A stretch of 64,000 bases of DNA from SB11 sp037968475. GTDB taxonomy: Bacteria; Bacteroidota; Bacteroidia; UBA8524. The position numbers and the translations under genes are program-made. Of the stretch, positions 17,532 to 27,451 are shown piece by piece (the first letter of the stretch is position 1; the number at the start of each line of letters is the position of its first letter). The DNA is taken from assembly GCA_037968475.1 (NCBI GenBank), contig JBBKVO010000017.1:1-64000 (forward strand), given 5' to 3'. A model generated the notes under the pieces. It saw only the letters and a program-made list of their open reading frames with translations, did not search any database and was not told the origin of the DNA.

Positions 17532-19385
17532 CTATTGGCGGTAATCCAATATTTCTTGTGGAATATCTTTTATACCATCGCCACGTAAACGGCGAAAACG
17601 CTTGCGTGCTTCAACGGTATATAAACTACCGGGGTAGTCGGTAATTATTTTCTCATACAAAGCTTTAGCCTTTTCGGTATCGTTTAGTTTACGCTCGTAA
17701 AGTTCGGCGACCTCAAAAAGTGCATTGTCTGCCAGTATATCGTATTTGTAGCCTGTATACACCAGCTCGTAGTATTCGGCAGCTTTGGTATATTCTTTCT
17801 TTTTACGATAAATGCGTGCTTTACTTAGCAGCATTTCATCGTTTAGCGAGTGATTGGGGTATTTTATTTTTATGCTATCCAGTTTTTCCAAAGCAAGGTC
17901 GGGGGCATTGCGTAGTAGTAATAAATCAGCAGCAGCATATAGCATTAGTGCACTATCATCGCCATCTTCAAAACCATAATTATCTTGTATTAGCATACTC
18001 AACTCAATAGCATTATTTGATATTAAGTGGCTGGTAGCCGATTTCAATACATCCAATTGAGCTTGTGCCCAATCAAACTCACCCTTATAAAACGATAGGC
18101 GGGCATTTCTAAACTTAGCCTCTTGTCCCAAAGGTTCGTCTTTAAAATCCTTATCTACTTGCCCATATAGCAACTGTGCCTCCCAAATATCACCACCAAT
18201 AAGGTATGAATCACCCAGTTCTAATTTACACTCAGCCGTAAACGATTTATTTACACGAGGTATCACAATTACCCTTTGCAAAATCTCTATTGCCAATTGG
18301 GGTTTATTGCTATAATAGTTATACAAATAAGCCAGTTGACGCATCGACTCTGCCGAGTAGTAGTTCTCGCCAACTTGGGTAATAAAATCCTTGTAGTTCT
18401 TTTCAGTTTCAGTTAAAAAAGCATCATCGTACTCGCCATACTCCGTTATCTTTTTATAACTAACAGATAACAAGCCTGTGCGGGCATCATTATAATACAT
18501 CTTGTCTTCGCCCAAATTAAGCACATACTTGTAGCAATCAACAGCTACATCAAGTGCATCATTGCTAATAGCTAGTTCGGCAAGGTCAATCATTCGTCGG
18601 CCTTCCTCATTCAGTCGCTTATCTATGGCTCTAAACTGTATAAAAGCACCATAAAAATCTTTTTGCTGCACCAAAAGCCACAACAGCATTTCGGTATAGG
18701 TCTGGTTTTCAGTATTTTTTTGTACGCGGTTTAGTATTTCCTTTTTCAGCAATTTCCAGTCCTCATCAGTAGTAATACGCTCTAAAAAATTGTTTTGTAT
18801 CAACTCTTGCTGGTTAGGTGCCACAGCAAGGTGGTTTAGGTACTCCTCAATCATTTTAGGCTTATTACCTGCCTTAGCATATAACGAGCCTATTTCAATA
18901 GCCATTATATACTCATCATTGTATAGTTTACGGGCTTTTAGTATGGTTTTTATGGCCCAGTTATACAAATCGCGACGTATAAAAGCATTGGTAAGCGAGT
19001 TAAACTGCTCTTGGTTGGGTTTTAAATCTTTAATACAATCTTCGTATTCATCATCAGCATCTTTTTGCTTACCGTTTTTTTGGTACACATAGCCCAAATC
19101 AACCTTATAATAAAAATTGCCTTTAAAAATTTTTGACTGACGTTTCACCATCTTCTCGGCCTTTTTATAGTCGGTCAGCTTAAAATAGCACGTCAATAAA
19201 TTATCGTAGTAGTAAGGCGATTTTGGGTCGTTGTCCAACAAAATTTCATACAACACCGATGCCTTATCAAACTCGCCGTTCGAGAAATATTGGGCAGCAA
19301 GTTCTTCGCTAGTGTTTTTTTGCGCCCATGCGCCTACACTCAGCAATACAAAAAGCAGGGAAAGTATTTTTTTTGTTATCGGCAT
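17532..19385 (-). CDS. Secreted tetratricopeptide repeat protein
   Basis: A 617-residue protein with a signal peptide (LLFVLLSVGAWAQ) and many helix-turn-helix repeats. Clear TPR-like units include YFSNGEFDKASVLYEILLDN, YKKAEKMVKRQSKIF and the C-terminal ARIYRKKKEYTKAAEYYELV and LNDTEKAKALYEKIITDYPG. It is likely a periplasmic scaffold of unknown partner. Its role cannot be inferred from the neighbours, because the gene is divergent from a flippase gene and alone on its strand. Similar TPR proteins are common in Bacteroidota envelopes. Confidence 0.8.
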   Translation of the reverse strand: MPITKKILSLLFVLLSVGAWAQKNTSEELAAQYFSNGEFDKASVLYEILLDNDPKSPYYYDNLLTCYFKLTDYKKAEKMVKRQSKIFKGNFYYKVDLGYVYQKNGKQKDADDEYEDCIKDLKPNQEQFNSLTNAFIRRDLYNWAIKTILKARKLYNDEYIMAIEIGSLYAKAGNKPKMIEEYLNHLAVAPNQQELIQNNFLERITTDEDWKLLKKEILNRVQKNTENQTYTEMLLWLLVQQKDFYGAFIQFRAIDKRLNEEGRRMIDLAELAISNDALDVAVDCYKYVLNLGEDKMYYNDARTGLLSVSYKKITEYGEYDDAFLTETEKNYKDFITQVGENYYSAESMRQLAYLYNYYSNKPQLAIEILQRVIVIPRVNKSFTAECKLELGDSYLIGGDIWEAQLLYGQVDKDFKDEPLGQEAKFRNARLSFYKGEFDWAQAQLDVLKSATSHLISNNAIELSMLIQDNYGFEDGDDSALMLYAAADLLLLRNAPDLALEKLDSIKIKYPNHSLNDEMLLSKARIYRKKKEYTKAAEYYELVYTGYKYDILADNALFEVAELYERKLNDTEKAKALYEKIITDYPGSLYTVEARKRFRRLRGDGIKDIPQEILDYRQ

Positions 19386-19543
19386 ATATGGCTCAATACA
19401 ATTTGTAAACGCAAAGTAAACCTAAGTTATTTTAATACGACGTTGTTGTGGGCAAAAGGTATCAAAAATCGGTTAAACCTTGTCAGGGTTTACTTTTTTA
19501 TTTCAATTTCAGTCAATCTTTCTGCCAAACCGTTTAATATCAT

Positions 19544-19551
19544 TAATTTTG
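19544..19551 (+). promoter_or_regulatory. -7 promoter box of the flippase-dut operon
   Basis: TAATTTTG matches TAnnTTTG. It lies 19 nt before the TTG at 19571 and supports that unusual start codon, because no ATG in frame lies near it. Confidence 0.55.
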
Positions 19552-19570
19552 CCCGCTAAAACCGTGCCCA

Positions 19571-21052
19571 TTGAGTGCCTTTAAGAAATTAGCCAGCGAA
19601 ACAGCCATATATGGATTGCCCACTATTGTAGGGCGTTTGATTAACTTTTTTCTGGTGCCATTATACACAGGTATTTTCAATCCTGATGATTTTGGAGTAA
19701 TAACCAGTATGTATGCCTATGCGGGTTTTTTTAATGTGGCATTAACATACGGCATGGAAACCACGTTTTTTAGGTTTGCATCAGCCCACCCCGAAAATGA
19801 TAAGGTATACTCCACTGCCTATAACTCAGTAATTATTACCAGCTTTTTATTTCTTTTTGTAGCCATACTGTTTAAGCAACCTATTGCCGACTGGATGGAA
19901 ATTGGCGATACACCGCAGTATTTTCTTTGGTTTGCTATTATAGCTGTGTTTGATGCTTTGGTAGCTATACCTTTTGTAAAACTTCGCCAACACGGAAAAG
20001 CTATTAAATACGCAGCTTTGCGTAGTTTTAATATAGCGGTTAACATACTTGTAAATGTATTTTTTTTACTACTCTGCCCTTATTTACTAGAGCAGGGTTA
20101 CGATTGGGTAAATACTATTTACAACCCTAGTATAGGCATAGGTTACATTTTTATAGCACAGCTTGCGGCTAGTATAATTACATGGCCATTTGTATATCCT
20201 GAAAATATGCAGTTTAATTTTGGGTTCGATTTTAAACTGTGGAAAAAGATGATGATATACGCCTTGCCACTATTGTTTGTAGGTATGGCAGGCATGGTAA
20301 ACGAGCTGATTGATCGTATTTTATTACCCAAACTATTACCCCCAGATACCGCAGCTTACCAATTGGGGTTGTATGGTGCAGCCTACAAACTAAGCATACT
20401 AATGACCATTTTTGTGCAGGCTTACCGCATGGCTGCCGAGCCCTTTTTATTTAACAGAGCCCGAAGCGAAGGTGCAAACGAAACGTATGCCACGCTAATG
20501 AATTATTTTGTAATAGTATCGTGCCTCATCTTTTTGTTTGTTGTTTTCTTTTTACAACAATTTGCCGATTTGTTTTTACGTAACAAGGCCTACCACGAAG
20601 GCTTGTATGTAGTACCTATATTATTACTGGCCAATTTGTTTTTGGGCATATACTACAACCTCTCTATTTGGTATAAACTGGCCGATAGAACCATTGTGGG
20701 GTCTTACATATCAATAGTAGCAGCTGTTATTACTATTGTGTTAAATTTTATTACCATACCCTTAATCAGTTACGAAGGTTCGGCATGGACCACCTTAGTA
20801 GCTTACTTTTTTATGGCAGTTGCCTGTTATATCACAGGAAAGAAACAGTACCATATACCTTACCAACTCAATAAAATATACATATATCTGCTGGTTATGG
20901 CTTTGTTTTATCTTATCTACCAAATACTACAAAATAGCTATGGGGCAGTGAGTATAAGTGTAAGTATAACACTACTTATAGCCTATATGGGCTTTGCATA
21001 CGCAGTAGAAAAAGGTAAAATTTTAGCCACCTTCACATCGCGTCGTGTATAA
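19571..21052 (+). CDS. Polysaccharide/oligosaccharide flippase (MOP superfamily, Wzx/MurJ-like)
   Basis: A 493-residue membrane protein with about 12 to 14 hydrophobic helices. The N-terminal sequence FKKLASETAIYGLPTIVGR and the early LINFFLVPLYTGIFNPDDFG segment are typical of the polysaccharide biosynthesis family in Bacteroidota. Such proteins flip lipid-linked oligosaccharides across the inner membrane. The likely start is TTG at 19571, backed by the promoter box. The stop is 65 nt before the dUTPase ATG, and it heads a run of genes that includes a sugar nucleotidyltransferase, in keeping with surface glycan synthesis. Confidence 0.88.
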   Translation: MSAFKKLASETAIYGLPTIVGRLINFFLVPLYTGIFNPDDFGVITSMYAYAGFFNVALTYGMETTFFRFASAHPENDKVYSTAYNSVIITSFLFLFVAILFKQPIADWMEIGDTPQYFLWFAIIAVFDALVAIPFVKLRQHGKAIKYAALRSFNIAVNILVNVFFLLLCPYLLEQGYDWVNTIYNPSIGIGYIFIAQLAASIITWPFVYPENMQFNFGFDFKLWKKMMIYALPLLFVGMAGMVNELIDRILLPKLLPPDTAAYQLGLYGAAYKLSILMTIFVQAYRMAAEPFLFNRARSEGANETYATLMNYFVIVSCLIFLFVVFFLQQFADLFLRNKAYHEGLYVVPILLLANLFLGIYYNLSIWYKLADRTIVGSYISIVAAVITIVLNFITIPLISYEGSAWTTLVAYFFMAVACYITGKKQYHIPYQLNKIYIYLLVMALFYLIYQILQNSYGAVSISVSITLLIAYMGFAYAVEKGKILATFTSRRV

Positions 21053-21117
21053 GGTTGTGGCAAGTGATAGGGCATTTTTCAATCAAAATACTAAATTCGC
21101 AATCGCAAAATTTGCTA

Positions 21118-21561
21118 ATGGATAGTACACAGGTTAACATAGTAAACCAATCAAAACACCCGCTACCTCAATACCAAACTGCATTTTCGGCAGGTATGGA
21201 TTTGAGGGCAAACCTTAATGAACCTGAAACTTTACAGCCTTTAGAACGTAAACTAATAGGTACAGGTTTGTTTATAGAGTTGCCGCAAGGTACTGAAGCG
21301 CAAGTGAGACCACGCAGTGGTTTAGCCTACAAAAATGGTATCACCGTGCTAAATAGCCCGGGTACTATTGATGCCGATTATAGGGGCGAGCTGAAAGTAT
21401 TGTTGGTTAACTTATCAAACGAAGCCTTTACCATAAACGATGGTGAACGCATAGCTCAGCTGGTAATAGCACGCCATCAAACAGCCCAATGGAATGAAGT
21501 GGAAACCCTAAGCGAAACCGAGCGTAATGCAGGTGGCTTTGGGCACACGGGCACGAAATAA
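21118..21561 (+). CDS. dut: Deoxyuridine 5'-triphosphate nucleotidohydrolase (dUTPase)
   Basis: A 147-residue trimeric dUTPase. The five family motifs are visible in order: AGMDLRA, RPRSGLAYK, GTIDADYRGELKV, RIAQLVIA and the C-terminal NAGGFGHTG. It hydrolyses dUTP to dUMP, keeping uracil out of DNA and feeding thymidylate synthesis. The ATG at 21118 gives the normal family length; the open frame continues 21 codons upstream, but that part has no family similarity. It lies in the same transcription unit as the flippase and the sugar nucleotidyltransferase. Confidence 0.95.
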   Translation: MDSTQVNIVNQSKHPLPQYQTAFSAGMDLRANLNEPETLQPLERKLIGTGLFIELPQGTEAQVRPRSGLAYKNGITVLNSPGTIDADYRGELKVLLVNLSNEAFTINDGERIAQLVIARHQTAQWNEVETLSETERNAGGFGHTGTK

Positions 21562-21596
21562 TTTTTTAGACACATAAAAACAGAAACCGATACAGC

Positions 21597-22604
21597 ATGA
21601 ATATTATTGTACCAATGGCAGGGATGGGAAAACGAATGAGGCCGCATACCCTAACCACTCCAAAACCTTTAATACCCGTTGCAGGCAAACCCATAGTAGA
21701 GCATTTGGTGCACGACTTGGCAGGTATGTGTAATGAAAAAATTGAAGAAGTAGCCTTTGTAATAGGCCGCAACTTTGGAACTGAAGCCGAAGCCAATTTG
21801 TTAAAAATTGCCGAAAATATAGGAGCTGTTGGTAAGATATTTTATCAAGATGAAGCATTGGGTACTGCCCATGCCGTATACTGTGCCGAGCCTTGTTTGC
21901 GTGGCAATGTAATAGTAGCCTTTGCCGATACCATTTTCCGTGCTGATTTTAAATTGGATGCAGGAAAAGACGGCGTAATTTGGGTGAACAAAGTAGATAA
22001 CCCCAAACAATTTGGTGTAGTAAAAATTGCTGCCGAAGGAAACATAAGTGAGTTTATAGAGAAACCACAAGAATTTGTATCAGACCTTGCTATTATTGGT
22101 ATTTACTATTTTAAAGACGGTGATAATCTATCAGCAGAAATAAAATACCTGTTAGATAATAATATAAAAGATAAAGGTGAGTACCAACTTACCAATGCCC
22201 TTGAAAACATGAAAAATAAAGGGCTTAAATTTCATCCGGGTACAGTAGCCGAGTGGTTAGACTGTGGTAATAAAAACGCCACTGTATACACTAACCAACG
22301 TGTACTAGAAATTGAAAAAGATAAATATGCCAATTTACCTGCAAGCGCACAACTGCACAATGTGCAAATAGTACACCCTTGCTTTATTGGTGAAAACGTA
22401 AAAATAAGCAATTCTGTTATTGGCCCTCATGCTTCTATTGGCAACGATTGTGTAATAGAAAACTCGTTAGTGTCAAACTCAATCGTACAAGATAAAGCCA
22501 AGCTAACAAATGCCAATATTACCAACAGTATGTTGGGCAAAGAAGCTAAGTTTAATGGCAAGCAAGACGATGTGAGTATCAGCGACTTTTCAGTTATGGA
22601 ATAG
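21597..22604 (+). CDS. Sugar-phosphate nucleotidyltransferase
   Basis: A 335-residue protein. The N-terminus IIVPMAGMGKRMRPHTLTTP contains the GxGxRxxP nucleotide-binding signature (near residues 8-18) and the PKPLIPVAGKPIVEH segment that follows, as in RmlA/GlmU-type enzymes. Asp112 region AFADTIF fits the metal-binding Asp. A left-handed beta-helix hexapeptide tail is suggested by IGENVKISNSVIGPHASIGN. It would activate a sugar phosphate with UTP or dTTP for glycan synthesis. Substrate is not decidable from sequence. It lies 35 nt after dut in the same operon. Confidence 0.85.
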   Translation: MNIIVPMAGMGKRMRPHTLTTPKPLIPVAGKPIVEHLVHDLAGMCNEKIEEVAFVIGRNFGTEAEANLLKIAENIGAVGKIFYQDEALGTAHAVYCAEPCLRGNVIVAFADTIFRADFKLDAGKDGVIWVNKVDNPKQFGVVKIAAEGNISEFIEKPQEFVSDLAIIGIYYFKDGDNLSAEIKYLLDNNIKDKGEYQLTNALENMKNKGLKFHPGTVAEWLDCGNKNATVYTNQRVLEIEKDKYANLPASAQLHNVQIVHPCFIGENVKISNSVIGPHASIGNDCVIENSLVSNSIVQDKAKLTNANITNSMLGKEAKFNGKQDDVSISDFSVME

Positions 22605-22670
22605 TTTTAGCTGTTTACCTTTTGCGTAACATTTTTATTAATATTACGTTTACTTTAAAAAAATCCCACT

Positions 22671-24419
22671 TTGCGCCCTACTTATACATATCTGTTTTCA
22701 TTTTTACTTTTGGCTACATTGGCAGTAGGTTGCAAAACCACCAAACCTGTTGATACGCAAAAAAGAACTATCGATGGTAGCCCCGCCAAATTTAAAAGCG
22801 AGGCAGATAAAATGTATTTTGATAACCTGTTTTTTGATGCCACAAAGGCCAAACTATTGGGTAGAAACGAAGAAGCAATAGGTAAGTTTAAACAATGCCT
22901 GAAAATAAATGATAATGTAGCCGACATTTACTATCAACTATACCTTTGCTATATAGTCGATAAAAAACTACTTGCATTTGATATGCTGGATAAAAGCATT
23001 GAACTTGACCCTAAAAACGAGTGGTATTTGTATGAAAAAGCTGAAATACTTCGTCGTAATCGCCGCCATATAGAAGCTGCAGAAGTATATGCCGAGCTTA
23101 TAAAGCTTAACCCTGAAAAAAAGGACTATTACGATGATGCCGCAGAGCAATTGGTAATGGGTAAAAAGATTGAAGAAGCTATTGAGGTGTTGGATAAAAT
23201 GGAAACCAAATTTGGTTTATCAGAAGAAAGTATACGCAGAAAAGAAGAAATGTATTTGTATTTGGGCAAGCCCAAAGAAGCCATTGCCGAAATAAAAAAG
23301 CTATTGGCAACTATGCCCAACAATACAGTATATATGGGTATGCTGGCTGAGTTGTATGCTATGACGGGAGACAATGACAGGGCTTTTGAACTGTTTAATA
23401 AAATACTAACTATACAACCCAAAAATGGTAAAGCTCACTTTGGATTGGCAGGTATTTATCGTCAGAAAAGAGATAGCAGCAATACTATAAAGGAATTGAT
23501 GCTTGGCTTTGAAGACAACCAAGTATCTACCAAAGAAAAAATAAACGTAATACTCTCCATAGCACCACTAGGAGATAACGATACCAACTACCGCAAGCAG
23601 GTATTGCAATTGGCTGCTATATTAGTTAAAGCCCATGCCGATGAGCCTCAAACCCATGCCATATATGCTGATTTATTGTTTGGCGACGGGCAGTTTAAAC
23701 TAGCTGCTGAAGAATATGAAGCAACGGTAAGTTTAGATGCAAATAACTTTAAAGTGTGGCAACAACTGCTTAGTGCTTACGAGCAAATGGGCAATTACTC
23801 GCAATTAGAAAAACGCAGTGATGCTGCCCTTGAGCTTTTTCCAAACAGAGTGATATTTTACTATTACAATGCCAACGGAGCTTATCATTTAGATAACTAT
23901 AAAAAAGCAGCCTACATGGCACAAATGGGTATAGATTTAGGTATTGGCGATAGGTTTGTAAACGTAGGTTTATATACCATTGCAGGCGATGCGTATTATA
24001 AGCTAAAAGACTATGGCTATAGCTTCTCTTCGTTTGATGAAGCTTTAACTATTGACCCTGAAAACGCTTATGTGCTAAACAACTATGCCTATTATTTAGC
24101 CCAGCAAGGTCAACGGCTTGAAAAAGCAATGGCTATGGCAAAAAAGGCATTAAACCTACAGCCCACCAATGCCGCCTATATGGATACCTACGGATGGGTA
24201 TTATACAAAAACGGTAAATATGCCGAGGCGAAAACCTATATACAAAAGGCTTTGGATGTATTGCCCACCGATAGAGAATTATTAGAACACATGGGTGATG
24301 TGCAGTATCAACTGGGCAACAAACAAGAAGCCCTTGTGTACTGGAAAAAATCAAGAGAAAACGGAAATAAATCAGCCCAATTAGAAAAAAAGATAAATGA
24401 AGGTATACTTCTCGACTAA
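22671..24419 (+). CDS. Tetratricopeptide repeat lipoprotein
   Basis: A 582-residue lipoprotein (lipobox LAVGC near residue 21) with at least eight TPR-like units, for example LLGRNEEAIGKFKQCLKIND, NRRHIEAAEVYAELIKLNPE and GKYAEAKTYIQKALDVLPTD. It is probably a periplasmic or outer membrane scaffold. The start codon is TTG at 22671 with the signal peptide beginning directly after it. It is followed, with an overlap of 23 nt, by the DUF4292 lipoprotein gene; this gene order (TPR, DUF4292, M23) is conserved in Bacteroidota and suggests a cell-envelope role. Confidence 0.85.
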   Translation: MRPTYTYLFSFLLLATLAVGCKTTKPVDTQKRTIDGSPAKFKSEADKMYFDNLFFDATKAKLLGRNEEAIGKFKQCLKINDNVADIYYQLYLCYIVDKKLLAFDMLDKSIELDPKNEWYLYEKAEILRRNRRHIEAAEVYAELIKLNPEKKDYYDDAAEQLVMGKKIEEAIEVLDKMETKFGLSEESIRRKEEMYLYLGKPKEAIAEIKKLLATMPNNTVYMGMLAELYAMTGDNDRAFELFNKILTIQPKNGKAHFGLAGIYRQKRDSSNTIKELMLGFEDNQVSTKEKINVILSIAPLGDNDTNYRKQVLQLAAILVKAHADEPQTHAIYADLLFGDGQFKLAAEEYEATVSLDANNFKVWQQLLSAYEQMGNYSQLEKRSDAALELFPNRVIFYYYNANGAYHLDNYKKAAYMAQMGIDLGIGDRFVNVGLYTIAGDAYYKLKDYGYSFSSFDEALTIDPENAYVLNNYAYYLAQQGQRLEKAMAMAKKALNLQPTNAAYMDTYGWVLYKNGKYAEAKTYIQKALDVLPTDRELLEHMGDVQYQLGNKQEALVYWKKSRENGNKSAQLEKKINEGILLD

Positions 24420-25197
24420 AACTGCCCGATTACTGCCCCTTATGTTTGTTTTGTTTTTGCCTGTGCTGTTTTCAGCATCGTGCAAAAGCAAAAAAATGGT
24501 TGCTGCTGCCATTGATAATACCAATGTAAACAGAGAAGATAAAAAGCAGGTATTTAAAGCCATTGATGATAATCGCTTTGAGTTTGAGTATCTATCTACA
24601 TCAGCATCATGCAATTACGAGGGAACGGCAGGTAAATATAACTTTAACGTTAGTGTGCGTATGCAACGCAACGAAAAAATATGGATGTCGGTATCTGTAT
24701 TTTTTATCGAAGCCGCCCGCATATACATCACCAAAGATTCGGTACATATTATCAACTACTTCGAAAACTATTCAATAAGCCGTAATATCAGCTTTTTGGC
24801 ACAGTACACAGGGCAAAAACTTACAGTAGGTCAAATACAAGATATTATGGTGGGCAATTCGGTTGTAACGCACGATATAAATTCATCGTACGTATATGCT
24901 GATGGCAGACCACGTATAACCACTCGTATGGGACAATATTTGTTTGCAGAAGAATACCACTACGAGTATTTGCGCCCCACCAAAATAAATGGAGATGAAG
25001 CCTCATCAAGCAATAAAATGGAGTTAGAGTATGATGAATTTGTACAAGTTAATAACAGGCTAATACCCAATTTTCTTAAACTTTTGGCAGTTACCAACAC
25101 CCAAAGCATTAGCGCAACCCTAAAATATTCCGATATTAGCACCGAAACCATAACCAACTGGCCATTTAAAATTCCGGCTAAGTATGAGCGTAAATAG
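24397..25197 (+). CDS. DUF4292 family lipoprotein
   Basis: A 266-residue lipoprotein (FSASC lipobox near residue 29) with the DUF4292 core (FEFEYLSTSASCNYEG; MQRNEKIWMSVSVFFIEAAR; ITKDSVHIINYFENYS). The family is related in fold to LolA/LolB carriers of lipoproteins and is Bacteroidota-specific; direct evidence of function is lacking. It overlaps the preceding TPR lipoprotein gene and the following M23 gene by 14 nt, so all three are translationally coupled, which fits a shared envelope task. Confidence 0.85.
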   Translation: MKVYFSTKTARLLPLMFVLFLPVLFSASCKSKKMVAAAIDNTNVNREDKKQVFKAIDDNRFEFEYLSTSASCNYEGTAGKYNFNVSVRMQRNEKIWMSVSVFFIEAARIYITKDSVHIINYFENYSISRNISFLAQYTGQKLTVGQIQDIMVGNSVVTHDINSSYVYADGRPRITTRMGQYLFAEEYHYEYLRPTKINGDEASSSNKMELEYDEFVQVNNRLIPNFLKLLAVTNTQSISATLKYSDISTETITNWPFKIPAKYERK

Positions 25198-26434
25198 GTG
25201 CTACATAATTATTATAACAGCTTTTTTGTTTCTGCTGCCCCAGCTTTCTGAGGGTCAAAGCCGTAAAACGCTTGAGAAAAGGCGTAAGCAAAAAGAGAAA
25301 GAAATAAGACTTACCAAGAAAATTTTAGATCAAACGCGTTCTAAAAAAAATAAAACCCTTAGTCAGCTTACCCTTCTCGACCGCCAAATAAAAATGCGCG
25401 AAGAGCTTATTAGTACTATGGCCGATGAAATAGCGGTGATAGATAAGCAAATAGAAAGCGAAAACACTAACATAAAAACACTGGGCAAAGAGCTTGAAAG
25501 GCTTAAGACTGAATATGCCGATATGATATACCGCGCTTATAAAATGCGCGAAAGTGGCGATTTATCCTCTTATGTATTGGCATCCGATAATTTTAATCAA
25601 GCAGTGAAGCGTATAAAATACGTGCAACAAATTGGAGATGACCGAGAGCGTCAACTGGTATTAATATCGGGTATGCAGGATAGCATAGGCAGGCAAGTAG
25701 TGGCTCTGAAAAAAATTAAGAGCGAGAAAGGCGACCTTTTATCATTAAAAGAAACAGAAAAAGAGGAGCTGAAAGGGGATAAGCAGGAAAACGAAAAACT
25801 GGTTAAAAACCTGCAACAAAAAGAAAGCGAGCTTAAAAAAGAATTAGAGGAGAAGAAAAAAGCAGCAAAAAAATTAGACGACCAAATACGCCAACTGATA
25901 CGAGAAGAAATACGCCGTGCACAAGAAGCTGAGCGTAAACGTAACGAGAAAAAATCTCCAAAAGATAAAAAAACTACCACCAGCGGCGAGATAGCATTAA
26001 CACCTGAAGCCGAAGCATTAGCCAAAGAATTTGGCAAAAACAAAGGCAAACTTCCTTGGCCTGTTGAGCGTGGAATTATAATGCGCAAGTTTGGTACTTA
26101 TGCTCACCCCGACCTTAGGGGAATAACCATAGTAAACAATGGGTTAGATATTGCCTCGATAAAAGGCTCGCAAGCACGTGCTATTATGGAAGGTGAGGTA
26201 CGATCGGTATTCTCAATACCGGGTATGCAAAAAGCGGTGATGGTGAAACACGGAAATTATTTTACGGTGTATGCCCATCTTAGTCATGTATTGGTAAATA
26301 GGGGAGACCAAGTGAAAGCACTACAAAATTTAGGAATTATCTATACCGATGATGGCGAAGGCAAAACTATTTTACACTTTGAAGTGTGGCAAAATAGTAA
26401 TAACCTTAATCCTGAACTTTGGTTAGCTAAATAA
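25184..26434 (+). CDS. EnvC-like murein hydrolase activator (degenerate M23 domain)
   Basis: A 416-residue protein with a signal peptide, a long coiled coil (about residues 25-270) and a C-terminal LytM/M23 domain (about 290-416). The usual first zinc His is Asn (NNGLD, residues 318-322), and the first His of the final HxH motif is Ile (ILHFEV, residues 396-401); only Asp322, the His of YAHLSH and His398 remain. That pattern resembles EnvC and NlpD, which lack hydrolase activity and switch on amidases at the division site. It is coupled to the DUF4292 gene and followed by the Ppx/GppA gene. Confidence 0.87.
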   Translation: MSVNRCYIIIITAFLFLLPQLSEGQSRKTLEKRRKQKEKEIRLTKKILDQTRSKKNKTLSQLTLLDRQIKMREELISTMADEIAVIDKQIESENTNIKTLGKELERLKTEYADMIYRAYKMRESGDLSSYVLASDNFNQAVKRIKYVQQIGDDRERQLVLISGMQDSIGRQVVALKKIKSEKGDLLSLKETEKEELKGDKQENEKLVKNLQQKESELKKELEEKKKAAKKLDDQIRQLIREEIRRAQEAERKRNEKKSPKDKKTTTSGEIALTPEAEALAKEFGKNKGKLPWPVERGIIMRKFGTYAHPDLRGITIVNNGLDIASIKGSQARAIMEGEVRSVFSIPGMQKAVMVKHGNYFTVYAHLSHVLVNRGDQVKALQNLGIIYTDDGEGKTILHFEVWQNSNNLNPELWLAK

Positions 26435-26453
26435 AAACCACAATATTTACAAA

Positions 26454-27386
26454 ATGCAAAAACTTGCTGTTATTGATTGTGGTACCAATACATTTCATCT
26501 TTTGGTAGCTACAATAAGTGAAACCGTTTTTACAGTAGAATATAAAAAGCAATTTGCTGTGAAACTGGGCGAGGGAGGTATCAATCAAAAACAAATACAA
26601 CCTGAAGCCTTTAAACGTGGTGTTGATGCTTTGATATTTTTTTCCCAAAAGCTAAAAGAGTTAAATGTAAATTATTTAAAAGCCTTTGCTACATCGGCCA
26701 CACGTTCGGCACAAAACGGGTTGGAGTTTGAACGTGAGGTATATGAAAAAACAGGAATACGCCTTAGTGTGATTGATGGAAACCGCGAGGCACAACTTAT
26801 ATTTAAAGGTGTGCAGCAAGCCTACCCAATGACGGATGAAAATGTATTGGTGATGGATATTGGTGGGGGTAGCGTTGAGTTTACCGTAGGCAATAAAAAC
26901 AGCATGCAGTGGTTTGGTAGTTTTGATATTGGTGCAGCCCGATTGGTTGAAAAATTCCACCGTACCGAGCCAATTTCTCCTGCCGATGTAATGGTGTTAA
27001 ACACCCATTTAGATGAGCAATTAGCTCCATTGGCCGCAGCAATGCAGCAATATAAAGTTACAAAACTGGTAGGATCGGCAGGTTCATTTGATAGTATAAG
27101 CGAGTTGGTAAACGATAGGTTTGGCACTACACTATTTGAGAATAATGAAACTTGGGACGAAATACCCATTGAGTATTACCAACAAATACATACCCAACTA
27201 CTAACCTCTACTTATGAAGACCGCTTGCAAATGGCTGGTTTAGCCGATTATAGAGTAGAAATGATGGTAGTATCAAGTTGCCTTATGCACTATGTATTAT
27301 CAAGATTTGAGCTTCAAAAAATGTATTGCTCAGCCTATGCACTAAAAGAAGGTGCTTTGTATGAGATGTTGGAGAAGATGAAATAG
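26454..27386 (+). CDS. Ppx/GppA-type phosphatase (exopolyphosphatase family)
   Basis: A 310-residue ASKHA-fold protein. The phosphate-1 motif LAVIDCGTNTFHLLVA and the second motif VMDIGGGSVEFTVG are present, as is the TSATRSAQNG region with the catalytic Glu nearby. The family hydrolyses polyphosphate or pppGpp. The protein is the short form, lacking the C-terminal HD-like domain of E. coli Ppx (about 510 residues), as usual in Bacteroidota. It lies 19 nt after the EnvC-like gene and ends the operon at a terminator hairpin. Confidence 0.9.
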   Translation: MQKLAVIDCGTNTFHLLVATISETVFTVEYKKQFAVKLGEGGINQKQIQPEAFKRGVDALIFFSQKLKELNVNYLKAFATSATRSAQNGLEFEREVYEKTGIRLSVIDGNREAQLIFKGVQQAYPMTDENVLVMDIGGGSVEFTVGNKNSMQWFGSFDIGAARLVEKFHRTEPISPADVMVLNTHLDEQLAPLAAAMQQYKVTKLVGSAGSFDSISELVNDRFGTTLFENNETWDEIPIEYYQQIHTQLLTSTYEDRLQMAGLADYRVEMMVVSSCLMHYVLSRFELQKMYCSAYALKEGALYEMLEKMK

Positions 27387-27406
27387 GATTTTTTAGGCAA
27401 AAAAAA

Positions 27407-27424
27407 CGGTGGGTTTCCCCACCG
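27407..27424. terminator. Terminator between the ppx/gppA gene and the convergent cytochrome gene
   Basis: CGGTGGG (27407-27413) pairs with CCCACCG (27418-27424) around TTTC, preceded by a run of A that becomes a run of T on the minus strand. It serves the minus-strand gene best and probably both. Confidence 0.75.
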
Positions 27425-27451
27425 CAAATTCAATAAAGAGTATATAAAACG

